NCBI GenBank assembly: GCA_963995525.1
Contig: OZ023205.1
Span: 57,258,898 to 57,322,897 of the forward strand
Reading direction: 5' to 3'
Length of the DNA: 64,000 nucleotides
Source of the DNA: Escarpia spicata
Lineage: Eukaryota; Annelida; Polychaeta; Sabellida; Siboglinidae
The first letter of the stretch is position 1. The number at the start of each line of letters is the position of its first letter. The notes beneath the pieces were generated by a model, which saw nothing but the letters and a program-made list of their open reading frames with translations, was not told where the DNA came from and ran no database searches. This document shows positions 32,885 to 44,960 of this stretch, piece after piece. Position numbers and translations under genes: made by a program.

Positions 32885-33183
32885 TTTACGCAAGGCACCA
32901 ACACAACACCAGGTAGAATGAAAATGGCCAGGATTTATTTCTGACATTTTAAACGTGAAAACATGCAATATTTACAACAAATGTGGGCCAATGGAGGTCC
33001 TCATACATTGCGTCGTTTACCTAAACATCACACGACAAGAGGCCCACATTATGGGTATGAACAATAATATACGGAAATTAAACAATGATCCACGAATCAC
33101 GTGGTACAATGATTATATAAATATATCAGAATTGTAGCTAATAAGGTTTTATATAATATCCAGAGAGGTGGGGCCATTCCGCC
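32885..33183 (+). repeat. 299 bp direct repeat, right copy
   Basis: Partner of 32,135-32,433. The 450 bp between the copies includes two open frames (32,556-32,768; 32,648-32,944) without recognised domains. Confidence 0.8.
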
Positions 33184-33811
33184 ACCAGGTCACCTAGACA
33201 TGTGACCGCCCCACCGTGTTGGGTCTTACTTATAGGTGTTGACAAAAATAGATAAGCGACACGCAATCACGCTGTTGGGTGTAGCTCTCAGCTGATGACG
33301 ATGGGGACTGATCACTCATGGCCCTTTTTTCTGGACACGCCTTTTGTCAATAATCCGTCCAAAAACATGTTCACACTCAATTTCTAGATATGCTGCCCGA
33401 CTAGAAGATCTTTACAAACTGTCCGCGTGAGGTCAGTACTCTAGTGGATTTGCCGTTGACGCAATAATACAGACACCGTGAGGTGTCGCCACCATTTGTT
33501 GAGTAAATTCGCTGTAATTATTCTTGAGACGAATTGGTCCCAAATAACACTGGATATCTGGAATAGTGTTTATTGACATTGGAAATATGTATGCCTGTCA
33601 AGTAAGTAATACAATATACGTCAACCTGTTTAGAAACTCCACGTGAAATGTAACAAATTAAGTTAGTATTTGTGAAACAAAGTCGCACAACATGTTTGTG
33701 AGGGTAAAGTTCTAGTTGACAAGCCACACGAGGATCCGGTGTGCTAGGCCCAGATTACGCTGTGTCCAGATTCTCCGCCAGGATTTCGCCTTGTTAGTAA
33801 CGTGGTTTGCT
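33184..33811. other. No recognised feature
   Basis: Moderately AT-rich sequence. The minus-strand open frame 33,518-33,727 has no recognisable domain. Confidence 0.4.
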
Positions 33812-34027
33812 CTTGAATATAGAGGGGAAGATATAACATAACAAGTCACTACTTGTATATGTATAGTAATCATAATTGACAGACGTCAGTAATCATGATT
33901 GTTTCATCTTGTTGAGGTGTGGTTTTCACTTTACCACTGGTACTCAGTTGAAGTGTGGTTTCCTCTTGACCACTGGTACTTGGTTGTGCTGATTTTTTAT
34001 TGCCCTAAGCGTAGGCCTTGTCCTCAC
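33812..34027 (+). repeat. Third copy of a C/D segment
   Basis: CTTGAATATAGAGGGGAAGA through GAGGTGTGGTTT and CCACTGGTACTTGGTTGTG matches 43,858-44,060 and 51,508-51,725. Homology stops at the hAT element that begins at 34,028, so the repeat was cut or the hAT landed at its edge. Confidence 0.75.
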
Positions 34028-35343
34028 CAGACCTAGGGCCGAGTACATTTTCATGAGTACAAGTACGAGTACGAGTACTTTGATGATGGATAAGTACGAT
34101 TACATTACTAAAAGCTGAGTACGACTACAAGTACGAGTACATTCCCACGAGTACAAGTAAAAGTATGAGTACATTAAAAAAAATATATATATTTAATAAT
34201 AATGTATTTTTTTATTATTAATTAATATAATTTATATAACCCAGCACAAGTGAATATGCAATGGCAGTTGATCAATTTTTTATGAGGAAAACTAATAAAA
34301 CCTTTGTTTCATCAACAATGAAATTCACTTCATTGGCATTCATTTCAGTGGCATCATATGATCTTATCATCTATTTGCCATTGCACCGAATGAACATGAA
34401 TTGTTCACAGGTTGAGTCTTTCAGGCTGCACCGTTCAGGGCAGAATACTTTCTCGGCTGTGCTAAATACCCTTTCAACTGGGGCTAATGAGGCTGGAATG
34501 CTAAGATGATGAGGGACCAACTGAACCAGAGTTGGAAAACTCAGAACTGCAGTGGGTCACTGTGACGATCTGTACATGGCTGACTGAGGCATTCGTTCAC
34601 CTCTACAATCAGCAATCTGCTGATATTATAAGTTTGCAGTTTATATTTCCTGATCATAGACTACTAGTTGTTGAGAGGGTTAGCACATGTCAACATAACA
34701 GGCTCAGCATCCCTTTATACTTTTTAGCCAGGCTGCTGGCATGGGATTAGACTAGTATAGGAGGCAGTCTGACTTCAGCCACCTTACTTCTATAGAGGAA
34801 GACTGGCAGTTCTTGTTCTTAGCAGTTAGGGCTGTCTGCCACTGTCAAGTGGCATGGTCTCCAGACTACATCAAAGGCATTTCCTGTCTAACTGGTTGGT
34901 TAACAGCTAATTGGCTCTGTATGGACATCCTGGTGGCTTAATTAAACAAACAGGTTTAGGGCCTGAACTGATAGCCTACAATTATTGTTTGCTTAACAGG
35001 GTGTTTCTGACTGGGAAAAGATGCTGCATGTTGCCATGTTTGGGTATCATAGTCATGGTTATAAGAGAATGAGGGTGTACTATGTGTAGGGTGTAAGGTG
35101 GTATTCTATCAGAAATAACAAAGTATTAAAAAAATTGTTAAAATATTTCAGGAAAGTTTAATTTTATAACCAAATATATTTATTTTCCCAAGTACATATT
35201 GAGAAAGTACTCAGATGTACTCGTAATGTACTTGAAAAATATGAGAACAATCAGTACGAGTATGAGTCCATGACCCACAAGTTTTATGAGTACGAGTACT
35301 TCAAAAATGTACTCGAGTACCAAGTACTTCGGCCCCAGGTCTG
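34028..35343 (-). mobile_element. hAT-family DNA transposon
   Basis: Left end CAGACCTAGGGCCGAGTAC and right-end complement CAGACCTGGGGCCGAAGTAC form terminal inverted repeats. Subterminal regions on both sides are packed with GAGTAC/AGTACGAGTACT words, as expected for hAT transposase binding sites. The inside holds a minus-strand remnant of the transposase dimerisation domain. Flanking 8-mers (GTCCTCAC, CTGTCCAG) do not match, and the two flanks come from different older repeats, so one end was rearranged after insertion. Confidence 0.75.
34370..34512 (-). pseudogene. hAT transposase dimerisation domain remnant
   Basis: The minus strand reads LSIPASLAPVERVFSTAEKV, FCPERCSLKDSTCEQFMFI, RCNG. 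This is the C-terminal hAT dimerisation motif, in which the usual serine after PAS is leucine. The N-terminal BED finger and catalytic core are not recognisable elsewhere in the element, so it is non-autonomous. Confidence 0.8.
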
Positions 35344-36570
35344 CTGTCCAGCCGACGGTGATTCTTCTTTGAATCTCCTTGTCTTTGTTTCTGTCTCTGT
35401 TACTGTATCACTGTCCCAGATAGACGTAGCTTTCAACGTTCTCATGCTGATATATATATATATTGGTGTGTCATTTTCTAACATCATTTTTATCTTCGAG
35501 ATGTTTATCTTCAGACCTTTGTTTTTCACTTTCATCATGTAGCTCCTGAAGAATGTTTTGTAGTTCCTGCAGTGTAGCAGCACATATGAGTATGTCATTG
35601 GCAAGGCGAAGATGACTGAGATATTCTCCGTCTATCCTCAAGCCTCTGGTTTCCCAGGTCAGTCTTCGGAATATGTTTTAATGTGTTGCCGTGAACACCT
35701 TGGGCGATATGCTGTCACCCTATCGTATTCCTCACTCGATGTTGATCTTGTTGCTCTTTTTGTGTAGGTGGACTGTCACCTAACTGTTGGTATAGGTGTC
35801 TTTCAGGAGTTTGGTGTACACATTTTCTATCCCCCGTTCTTGAAGGGAGGTCAGTATTTCTTGAGTTTGCACCAAGTCGAAAGCCTACTCGTAGTCGACG
35901 AAAGCAATGCAGAGCAGGATATTATATTCTCGGCACTTCTCTTTCAGTTGGTTTACGATGTGTATGTGGTCTGTCATTGAGTACCCGGTACCTGCTTCTG
36001 AATCTTGCTTGCTCTCATAGTTGGTTTTCATCGAGTGTCTTCTCTAGCCTATTCGTTAGTATCTTTGTGAGTAATTTGTAGATGTTTGATATCAGACATA
36101 TCGGTCTGTAGTTCTTTAAGTCTTTCTTATTTCCCTTGAAGATTATCACCATCTTTGCGTTCTTCCATGCGGTGGCTATTCGACTTTCTCATAAGTATTT
36201 AGTATACAGCTTAGCCAATGTCTTCAAGATGGTATCTTCTCCTGCTTTTAATGTTTCAACGTTTACATGGTCATTGCCTGATGTCTTCCCATTCTTCATA
36301 TCCACCTCCCATGATGTTATCTCTGGTACCTTTTCTGGGTCGGTGTGAATTATTGTACTCTGTTCACTGTCCTATAGCTCAGTGTAGAATTCCTCTATTT
36401 GTTCCATGATCATATCTTGGTCTTGTATTTCACTACCCTGCTTGTCTAGAAGTGTAATCAGTCTGTCTCGGCCTAGTGCCTGTGTTCTTCTTGCTTTCTT
36501 TTTTTGTAGACTAGCCTGGATTTGAAGCCATGCACAGTCAAACCTCTCTTTGTGGTCAACTCAGTATGTT
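35344..36570 (-). pseudogene. RTE-1-like LINE reverse transcriptase
   Basis: Right to left it reads KERFDCAWLQIQASLQKKKA, RRTQALGRDRLITLL, NYRPICLISNIYKLLTKIL, LCIAFVDYE-stop-AFDLVQ, GDSISPKVF and SHLRLANDILICAATLQ. The FADD box is LAND. It ends at DRNKDKEIQRRITVGWT, cut by the hAT edge. Many stops make it an old copy. It differs from the RTE-type LINE at 17.7-21.4 kb. Confidence 0.8.
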
Positions 36571-37127
36571 ATGATGTATGATGTGGAATTAGCTAAGATG
36601 TTGCTCACTTCAGTCACTTGACTTCTCAACTTTCAAGTGTCAATACGTATGACTAGAATTGACCAAAATCAAAAATGTGCAATTGCATATTTGTGTTTCA
36701 GCTTCAACTCGTGCATGCCTTAGCTCCTGTTGGAAATATACATACTTTAAAATTCACAAACATGTTTCCTGGCATAACTATGTGTCATTTTTTGACTATG
36801 TGAGACTTCTGCATCCTTTCCCTTGAACATGTTTCAAGTGGATTACAAGCATATCCCACATGAACACATATTTGGGATGAAAACGGTTGTCAAAGTAGTC
36901 TTCATTTGCAATGTAGTAAATGTACCGTAATATCTCTGGGTTAAAAAAGCTCATAGGCAATAACAAGATAAAAATAAGAACATTGTTTGTATACAGTTAA
37001 TAAAATAAAATGTGTCTAAACGACAATTAAACATTTTAAATTAATAAGTTAAATTAATAATTAATTAAATTTAAGCCAAATAATTGAAATGTAATTTCTA
37101 CTATAATTATAACAACATGAAACAAAA
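36571..37127. other. AT-rich sequence without recognised feature
   Basis: No domain or repeat found up to the left edge of unit C. Confidence 0.4.
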
Positions 37128-38949
37128 TCACTATATTAAAATGTTATTATTATACTGTTAGTGGTGGTTTATTGTATTATTACATAGGCATATTGATCGT
37201 ATTGTTGTTTGAATACACTTACACACAGTTCTACACTAGTTAACACGTGCATGAGACTACATTATATATATTATATAGCCATTGGTGTGTTAAAATAAGT
37301 TTTACATAAATAGGAGTTTAAATGAGATCTCAAAAAGTTCCGCAGATTATTAACAGGAACAAAAATGGGTAACTATTGTTGACATATTGTCTACCCTAGC
37401 CTAGGTCTAGGACTAGGCGCTTACCTTGGCTTAGCAGTCCGAGTATGCAATTGACAGACGTTTCATTAGACATTGTTTTGTGTTGGGTTGCATTAATTAT
37501 CTGTTACCTTCCAAGGTGATCGCAGGCATTCGCTGCATAACATATAGTAAAATAGCATTCTGAAGAATTCATCCACGGCATAGTCTTTGAAGAGTGTCAG
37601 TTTGTATTTCACTGTCACTATCTTCAACTTAATTGTTAGTCGTCTTTGAAATTCGGCCGCGTCGTGACAGCCCATCTAATTAGACTCTTCTATTGCTAAT
37701 ATCCCAAGTTTCCACTCATCGTGTGTCCATCTTGTTCCTTGTTCTTCACATTGCACAATGACTGAAATAGTTGACCATTATTCTTCATTTGACACGGCTC
37801 ACAAATTAATTAGTATGCGGATGTGGTATTGTTTACGTTTATCCACTTCTAACCGGAAGTAATCGAAGCTCCTCGGAGAAAAGACATGTGCAGTGAGACA
37901 TGTAGTGTCGATGTGGGAGATTCTACATATCTATGGCATATGCAATAAACATCAGTCGACTATCCAAATATGTTAAAACGACCACAATTGGTTGAGTGCA
38001 CTAACTGAAATGTAAGCCAGTTTAAATATCAAATTAATTACAACTTTTTGTCGATGAATTACCTCGTATAAATTACAGTTGAATTTTCCTTCATTATTCT
38101 TCGTCTCCAACATTTCAAGTTGGAAGATCTCATTATAATAATCCCGCAAATCAATGAGATAGACAGGGCCTATCAGCGGAGTTCATAAATACCGCCTAAA
38201 AATCTGTTTTCATCGCAGATATACTTATTGGCATTATTACAATAAATGTATATTAATAAACAAGCAGGTAGATTGCAAACCAAGTGAATACTTTTTATGT
38301 CATCCACTTAACATGGAGACATTTATAATAATTGTTTCCACTGTGTTCTGTCTGACATTGTTGCAGCCAGACAAGTCTCACTGAGACCAGTGTCTCACAG
38401 GGCCATATCATATCTCCGAGGCCCCTTGGGTTTCCAAAGCAGATCTGGGTTAGCAAGTGAATAGTGTACAGAACTTATATTTCCATCTTGTATTTATTGC
38501 ATTGTGTTTATTTTCCAGAGTCCCCAACAAGCAAGAGGCCAGTGTGTGACAACTGTGTCATTAAGACAGAAGTGCAGTTGACATCAAAGAGAAGATTGTT
38601 GTGCCAGTGAAATTTGACAGAGTTCAGTGTCATACTCACAGAATCACTTGAACAACTTTTGTCAAAGACGACATGTTTGTGAGATAAATCACTAGCGGAA
38701 GTGTTGGAATGTTTGTTGATTGGGGGACTTTGTGGGGGTCCATGGAAGGATTACTCCAGACAGTCTTCATCCGTGTTGAGTCATACTCATATGACTCAGT
38801 TATGAGTGGCTACACTCACCGGTTGAGTCATACTCATAATTATAACTCGGTTATGACTGACTGTAAATAGTACAATATCAACAAATAAAAGTTATATTAA
38901 TCTTATTTATGAGAAGATTGTCTACCAAGAACAGAAGTCACAAACATAT

Positions 38950-39240
38950 TCATATTTCTGGCTCAACTTTGGATATAAGAGACTCAACATTGGATACAAA
39001 CAGGCTCAGCATTGGATATAACTAGGCTCAACATTGGATAATAACAGGCTCAACATTGGATATAAACAGGCTCAACATTGGATATAAACAGGCTCAACAT
39101 TGGATATAAACAGGCGCAACATTGGATATAAGCAGGCACAAAATTGGATATATACAGGCATAACATTGGATGACAGGCTCAACATTGGATAATGACAGGT
39201 GCAACATTGTATATAAACAGGCTCAATATTGGATATAAAC
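38950..39240 (+). repeat. 22 bp minisatellite (unit C)
   Basis: About 12-13 variants of AACATTGGATATAAACAGGCTC. The minus-strand open frame 39,072-39,320 (repeated VYIQC) is this array. Unit D has only about six units at 48,590-48,735. Confidence 0.95.
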
Positions 39241-39420
39241 GAGTGACTAAACTGAACAGTTATGTCTGTCTGAAAGTGATATAAACTGAAGGCCGTTGCA
39301 CCCGACACTCCACAAGTCAAGTTTCTTCTAGTGATGCCCGATTGAGGGTAAGTACATTGATCATTTTTATTATTCTAGTTTTGACATTTAAAGGGAAAAA
39401 AATTATACCCCACCTTTTTA

Positions 39421-41140
39421 GTCCTTTGGCCGAAGGTCCAAGGGACTATTGCCATCACTCTGTGTCCACCGTCCACAGTCCGCCGTCCGCTGTTAGCTGC
39501 CGTATTTCAGTAACCGTTCAGCAACTTTTTCTCTAATTTTGCATAGACATATCTTAGGCCACTGCCACTATGCTCGAGAAATCTGTATTTGATTGAATTA
39601 TTTTAAGGGCTCCCTAGGGCCTCCAAGGACCCCAAAACTGGTACAAATGTAACATTTGGCCTATTTTTTCAAAAACTGTTCAACTTTTTATTTTTTATTT
39701 TGCATAGATATATCTTAGGGTGCTGCCACTATATACAAGAAATCTGTATTTGATTGAATCATTCTAAGGGCACCTAAGGGGCCCCAAAGTGCAAAAGTTT
39801 TACATTATCTAGTGATGTGGTTTTGAGAAGGACCCTTGAGACCACCCCTAACAGTAGATTTTGTTTAATGTGCCACCAAGTCAAAACCATGACTAAACTC
39901 TGCAGCCTAGTGCTACTGTTCCATTGAGACCTTGACTAATCTTTAATTGGTCACAGTGCCCAGGCAGAGTAGACACACTTGACCCCTGTTAGACTGAACA
40001 GTTGCCTAACACTTTTTATCTTCAAAACTATAAATTTTCTATAATTGCAAGTTGTGTTTATTTTGATGTTCATTTAATTATTATAAAATGGTGTGACTGT
40101 GGTGTCTATTGGTTAAAGATGTATTGTCTGTAGAAACATGTAGGTGACAAACATAGAAAATTAATATTCTGGACAACTGTAGTGTGAAATATCCTACACT
40201 TTATTGATATCAAATGCATTCTACTGTTCTGTTTACGCTTGCCATGCCTTGTGTAGACATGGTACTGTGTAAATCAATTGTATCAATATAGACTAATAAT
40301 TACAGATTCACAATATAGTTGACACCTGAAACAACCAAATGTCAACCATTAGAAGAGTTGACATATATGAATGTCACCCACTTGGCAGGTTTAATTGATC
40401 TATCCAGCAATGAGGACACTGCTTAGGCCTCACTCTGGACACTGTCACTCACAGTGTTGTGTATTGTCTTAGTTGGTGCATTGAGCTAATCTACTTGACC
40501 ATGAATCAGTGGTGGCTCTGGTTGTGTATTACACCCAGCTGTGGAGCTAAGATTCTCTGCCTGCTATTGTTTGATGGAAACTGTGACTAATGTGTAATTG
40601 GTCACTGGCAGTAGCTTGTGTCAACAGACAGCATTAAGCCACTAGACCCCTGTTAAACTGGACAGTTGCCTGTAGGTTTTAAACTGTGTCAAACAGTGAG
40701 TCTACCTTTTGCTCTCAAATAATCTGTCCTCTTAGTTTTACACATGAAGGCATAATCTGGCATAACTTGATAAGTCTTTGTAGCAGCACATTTGTACTTC
40801 CAGTGTATCATTGCAACATAACATACATATTACATACTGTGTGCCACATTTGAATGTTGTGCATGTAATATTTCCTTGCAATCCATTTCCATATATAATG
40901 TAAAACTTCAACAGCCGTTTTCTTCATTTTCCCTTTTTGATCCCTACCATGTTCAATGATCCATAACTTCGCCAATTTCTGTAGCAGTCATATTTTTTGA
41001 AACCGTGTAAAGCATCCTACCAAACCTTTACAAGGATGTAAGAAAACAATGTTACAATTTTTCCGACTTATCACTCATTTGGTCAGCCGGGGTCACATAT
41101 AGACGTATTAGTCCAAAGGACTTCAGGGCCATTTGGCCCA
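39421..41140. mobile_element. 1.72 kb C-specific insertion, unclassified
   Basis: Unit D reads straight through TTTTTATTA (48,911). In C this is split into TTTTTA | insert | TTTTTATTA, consistent with a 6 bp target duplication. The insert opens GTCCTTTGGCCGAAGGTCC and closes GTCCAAAGGACTTCAGGGCC plus ATTTGGCCCA, giving imperfect GTCC...GGAC / TTTGGCC inverted words at both ends. It has no long frame. A DNA transposon or MITE-like element is most likely; the superfamily is unknown. Confidence 0.7.
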
Positions 41141-41630
41141 TTTTTATTATAGTTTTTATATACTATTATATTATAATTAATACTTGAAAGGTTTGCAGAA
41201 AGGTCCAAGTCCACTCAAAACATTTTGAAAAAACTAATGAAATTGCCCCTGATCGACTCTTAGGTGTTTACACATTACAGGTTTTTTCTTCATAGTGTAA
41301 ACAAAATATGCAAATATAAAAAAACATGTTTTAAAGACCCACAGGCTTGTTTCGCCCTGCAGGGGGTATATTTTATTGCTGGACATCTTCCAGTTAGTGA
41401 AACAGATTACTTTTGACATGATCTGGCATTGCCAATTCAAATGATATGGATGGATTTAAAATTAATTAATTAATAAACAAAATGAAAGAAATGGTGATAT
41501 TTATACCTATCATAACCTATGGTCCAAGTGTGTCAATGTATATGGTCAGTTATCACGAAATGTTGACAGAATTTGTTTTTCGGGGGTAAATTTAGAATTC
41601 AATATATAATGTTTTCCTTTTAGTCACTAA

Positions 41631-42329
41631 CAGACATGGGGTCAAATACATTTGTATTTGAAAGTATGTAAATACTTTTTATAAGTACTTGTATTTGACA
41701 TGAAAGTATTTGTATTTAAATACTTTCCTAAAGTATTTGAAATGTTCAAATACATAGGATGTGATTATCAATAAATGACAACTTAAAATTATTCTTGTTT
41801 GAATTCTTAAGAATTGAGCAATTTTACTATGTCATTTGGTAATTCACCACTTTTCCGCTCAGAAATAATGGCAAGGTAATGCCATTATGTGAGAAGTCAT
41901 TGAGATCACTGTGTGATAAGCCAACATCACCTTACTTGTCAGTTGTCACTGTGATGCAATTAGCAAAAAGCAGATTCTGTTGCACTGGTCTGTCTGTCTT
42001 TTGATCATAGTTTCCAAGCCCCAGCTAACCAAACAACCTACCTGGTACCTAACCAATGTGACAGCAGCTGCTAAGGCCAGCTATTGTGTCTAATATTTGC
42101 TTGCTATCTGTGGGTTAAGAGAAGGTGGTGGCTTCACAAGTCAGGTGGTACCATCATCATAAAAGCCAGGTTCCTTGTAACTGCAAGTTAGTTGCCTATG
42201 AACCTACAAACCATGGTTAGCAATATTGTATTTAAATACTTTTGTATTTCAAAGTATTTGTATTTATATTTGACTCGCTTAAGAGTATTTGTATTTAAAT
42301 ACATTTCAATGTATTTGACCCCATGTCTG
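41631..42329. mobile_element. hAT-type MITE with perfect 8 bp target duplication
   Basis: The ends are CAGACATGGGGTCAAATACA and, complemented, the same 20 bases. It is flanked on both sides by GTCACTAA (41,623-41,630 and 42,330-42,337). The paralogous unit D has one GTCACTAA at 49,387-49,394 and no insert, which is the pre-insertion site. Subterminal zones repeat AAGTATTTGTATTT. There is no transposase, so it is a 699 bp non-autonomous element mobilised in trans. Confidence 0.93.
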
Positions 42330-43095
42330 GTCACTAATAAACAACATGTCAGGCCAATCGTGAAATAAATTTGGGTAGCTTAATTATTAAACTGACTTTT
42401 TGGGATCACTTTGAACTTGCGAGTCTGTGTTACTCGATACCGAGCGTATACATGTACATCATATATATTTAACATACTTATGGTATTTCAAATTTCTTCT
42501 ATTTTGATTGTATTTTTTAGAGCACGTAACAGGCTTATGGTTAAGAATCGATAGCAGTGGCAACTTTTATTAAATTTCTTTTGTTTTCATGCAATTTAAA
42601 AATTAGGGTACCTTTTTTGTCTGCCATTTAGAAGAGACAAGAGGTCATATAACTACTTGTCATTCTAACTGACACTGTTTGAATAAAATCACTGTAAGTT
42701 CAAATATAAAACAAACAATTACCTTTTCAACGTAGCAATGTTTGTGCGGATACTATTGGGTCTTGTCTTTCTGGTGATGTTTAGAAAAAGTATACGTTCG
42801 GTATTGGAGAATGGAATTTTTCTTTAATATTTCTTAAATAGAAAGTAATGGTCTTAAGTGGAATCTGATTACTGTTCCTTGGCCTCTCTGAGTGTTCCTC
42901 GGTGACAGCTAAATGCACTAGTTTCCAATCGTCATCACTTGGGTGAAAATGCAGCCCTACTCTAAGTAAAAAAGTAGTGTTTATAGCAAGAGATGTCTTA
43001 AACAACTAAGAATCGTGTCAATTATTTTTGTAATATTTAGCAGGATGAAACAGTCTTCTTTTTGGCTGATGGACCAATGTGCAGATGGAGCGATT

Positions 43096-43416
43096 TCAGT
43101 ATTGGGAACTTGGAGAGTCGGTCAAAAAATGGATGGTGTCAAGTAACGGCATGATTTGTTCTGACATCATTGCTTTAACTCTAAGGAAGGCGAACGTTGA
43201 AGGCACCGAGCGGGTCATCACACCTGACAGGCCTACGAAACTCAAAACTTTCATATTCCCATCTTCATCTCTGTAGTGCAATACCATTGGGTGGATGCTT
43301 ACCTGTGCTTTGCCATAGTACACAGACCCTATCTCCTCTATGTATTTGACCTGCCAATTCTCTGCATAGTCCATCTGGCACGTGGCTTCCATCATAGGAT
43401 TAATCATACTGGTCAA
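43096..43416 (-). pseudogene. Uncharacterised protein family fragment (unit C)
   Basis: The 106-codon frame reads DYAENWQVKYIEEIGSVYYG, KAQVSIHPMVLHYRDEDGNM, VLSFVGLSGVM and LLDTIHFLTDSPSSQY followed by TGA. From memory it resembles a family of uncharacterised invertebrate proteins that carry a TDSPTSQYRN motif followed by HGKGPCDGxGGTxK; here CGA after SQY has become TGA. Unit D keeps the downstream half. Function is unknown to me; the TDS and H/C-rich motifs could suggest a transposon-derived nuclease, but that is speculation. Sequence past 43,079 toward lower coordinates is lost in C. Confidence 0.6.
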
Positions 43417-43693
43417 TAGAGGAAACCAAGACTAATTCGGTTTCCAGCAGGTATCAAACATATATAGTACTACAATAATAACAAGAACACAGGGTTGTGG
43501 GTTAAAACGAAGATCGCCAAGCATTTTATTATTATGTGACCACATGTCACATAATTACCCATAGCAAACATTATGCAGCTATACATAAATACGATCTCCC
43601 AAGCACACTCCATCATAGGTATAAGCTTACCTGTGAAGTGTGCAGATTCTGCCACAATGAGCTCTGAATTCTGGGATTTCTCTCATGAGTGTT

Positions 43694-43840
43694 CAGTGTT
43701 TCCCCTAGGTGAAATGATGGGCGAGGTGGTTGGGATGGGGTACGCGAGCGCCGCAGGTGGGAAGCATTGCTAGGGGGGTCCAGGGGCATGCTCCCCCTGA
43801 GATTTAAAAAAAAACTAGTTTTAAAATGGTGCATTCTGAG
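43694..43840. mobile_element. hAT-like end CAGTGTTTCCCCTAGG (unit C)
   Basis: CAGTGTTTCCCCTAGGTGAA, then GCTAGGGGGGTCCAGGGGCA and TGCTCCCCCTGAGATTT. Such CAGTGTTTCCC starts are known hAT-type termini. The opposite end is not found. The partner is at 51,347-51,480. The predicted proline-rich peptide on the minus strand is an artefact of it. Confidence 0.5.
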
Positions 43841-44074
43841 TTATGTTTTAACCTTTACTCTTGAATATAGAGGGGAAGATATAAAACAACAAGACACTAC
43901 TTGTAAATGTAGTAATCATGATTGCTAAAAGTCAGTAATCATGTTGAGACGTGGTTTCCACTTGACCACTAGTACTCAGTAGAGGTGAGGTTTCCACTTG
44001 ACCACTGGTACTTGGTTGTGGTTATGTTTTTCTTGCACTAACCCTTGGCCTTGTTACCTCAATGACAGAGTCTG

Positions 44075-44150
44075 TAAAAAAGTAAAAGGTAAGTTCTTAT
44101 AAAGCGCAAGACTGCTCAAAGCGCTTTACACTTTACTCCCTGGCAGACAT
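44075..44150 (-). mobile_element. LINE 3' tail, family T (unit C)
   Basis: GTAAGTTCTTATAAAGCGC and GACTGCTCAAAGCGCTTTAC on plus, i.e. a minus-strand family T tail. It is present in unit D at 51,735-51,850, so it predates the C/D duplication. Confidence 0.55.
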
Positions 44151-44960
44151 TTCTCAAGTTGTGTCCTTTTTATAAAACAGGATAAGTTGTTTAGTATATC
44201 CAAAGTTATTGATAACCCGTTAGTATACACGGTTTTGGGCAGTAGGCGGTTTTTATGAGCAATACTTCACTCAAATCAACTTTCCCAAACATTTATTTGC
44301 ATAACTTATATCTTATGAATGACATTCCTTATTTTGCAAAAAAAACCGGCATGGAACATTAGTTGAAACTTTAATAGACTTGTGCCGTGGGCATTTGTGT
44401 CAAATCCGGACCCACCTTGATTTTGCCGTTATAAGTTGAGTTTTGCTGAACTTTGATACCTCAGTGAGATAGTTCCATCATTCAACATTATCCTAGGCAT
44501 ATTTACTTTTAAGAATATTGCGTCTTACGCCCATTTGAGGCGTAAATAGCGCCCCGGTTTGTATCAACATATGATGCTATAGCTGTCATTTTACGTGCAC
44601 TGTGAGGTAACAGACTAGCGCAAACCAGGTCGCTATTTGAGCTTCAACAGGGTCCGGATTCGAAACAAGTGCCGACTAGTGAATAGGATCGACGGTTTTT
44701 ATTTGGGCTTCAAGAGTCCGGATGTGGCAATCAATAAGGTGAACCTAATGAGGGATGGACCATTCCCGGGAAGAAGGGAGTAGAAAGTGAGTTGTCCAAC
44801 CGATAACACAAAAGGGGACTTAACACAACAAAAGTGTAATCATCAGTTCATTTGTATAAACCGCCGCGACAGACGAGTAATCAGGTTGGAAGTCGTGCAA
44901 GCATTGCACGAATACCTGTCTGAACGCATGCACCCGGAGCAGGAGGACGTCATCTAAGAC

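Larger units (their letters stand above)
37128..44720 (+). repeat. Second segmental duplication, unit C
   Basis: Collinear with 46,205-56,300. Anchors: 37,130-38,280 with 46,205-47,655; 38,290-38,570 with 48,345-48,580; 39,200-39,420 with 48,715-48,916; 41,141-41,630 with 48,911-49,394; 42,330-43,064 with 49,387-50,118; 43,079-43,396 with 51,016-51,335; 43,690-44,160 with 51,340-51,810; 44,140-44,596 with 52,020-52,495; 44,590-44,710 with 56,165-56,300. C-specific insertions are 39,421-41,140 and 41,631-42,329. Confidence 0.88.

Noticed and set aside
32135..33183. CRISPR-like or satellite array
   Set aside because: Only two long copies with one spacer in a eukaryotic context.
34020..34027. 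Target duplication of the hAT at 34,028
   Set aside because: Only TGTCC is shared between the two flanks after a one-base shift, which is not significant.
39072..39320. 82-codon minus ORF with repeated VYIQC
   Set aside because: It is the 22 bp minisatellite read as codons.
43613..43834. Proline-rich ORF with GSMPxDPPSNAS
   Set aside because: It lies on a hAT-like CAGTGTTTCCC repeat also found at 51,347; a non-coding repeat explains it.
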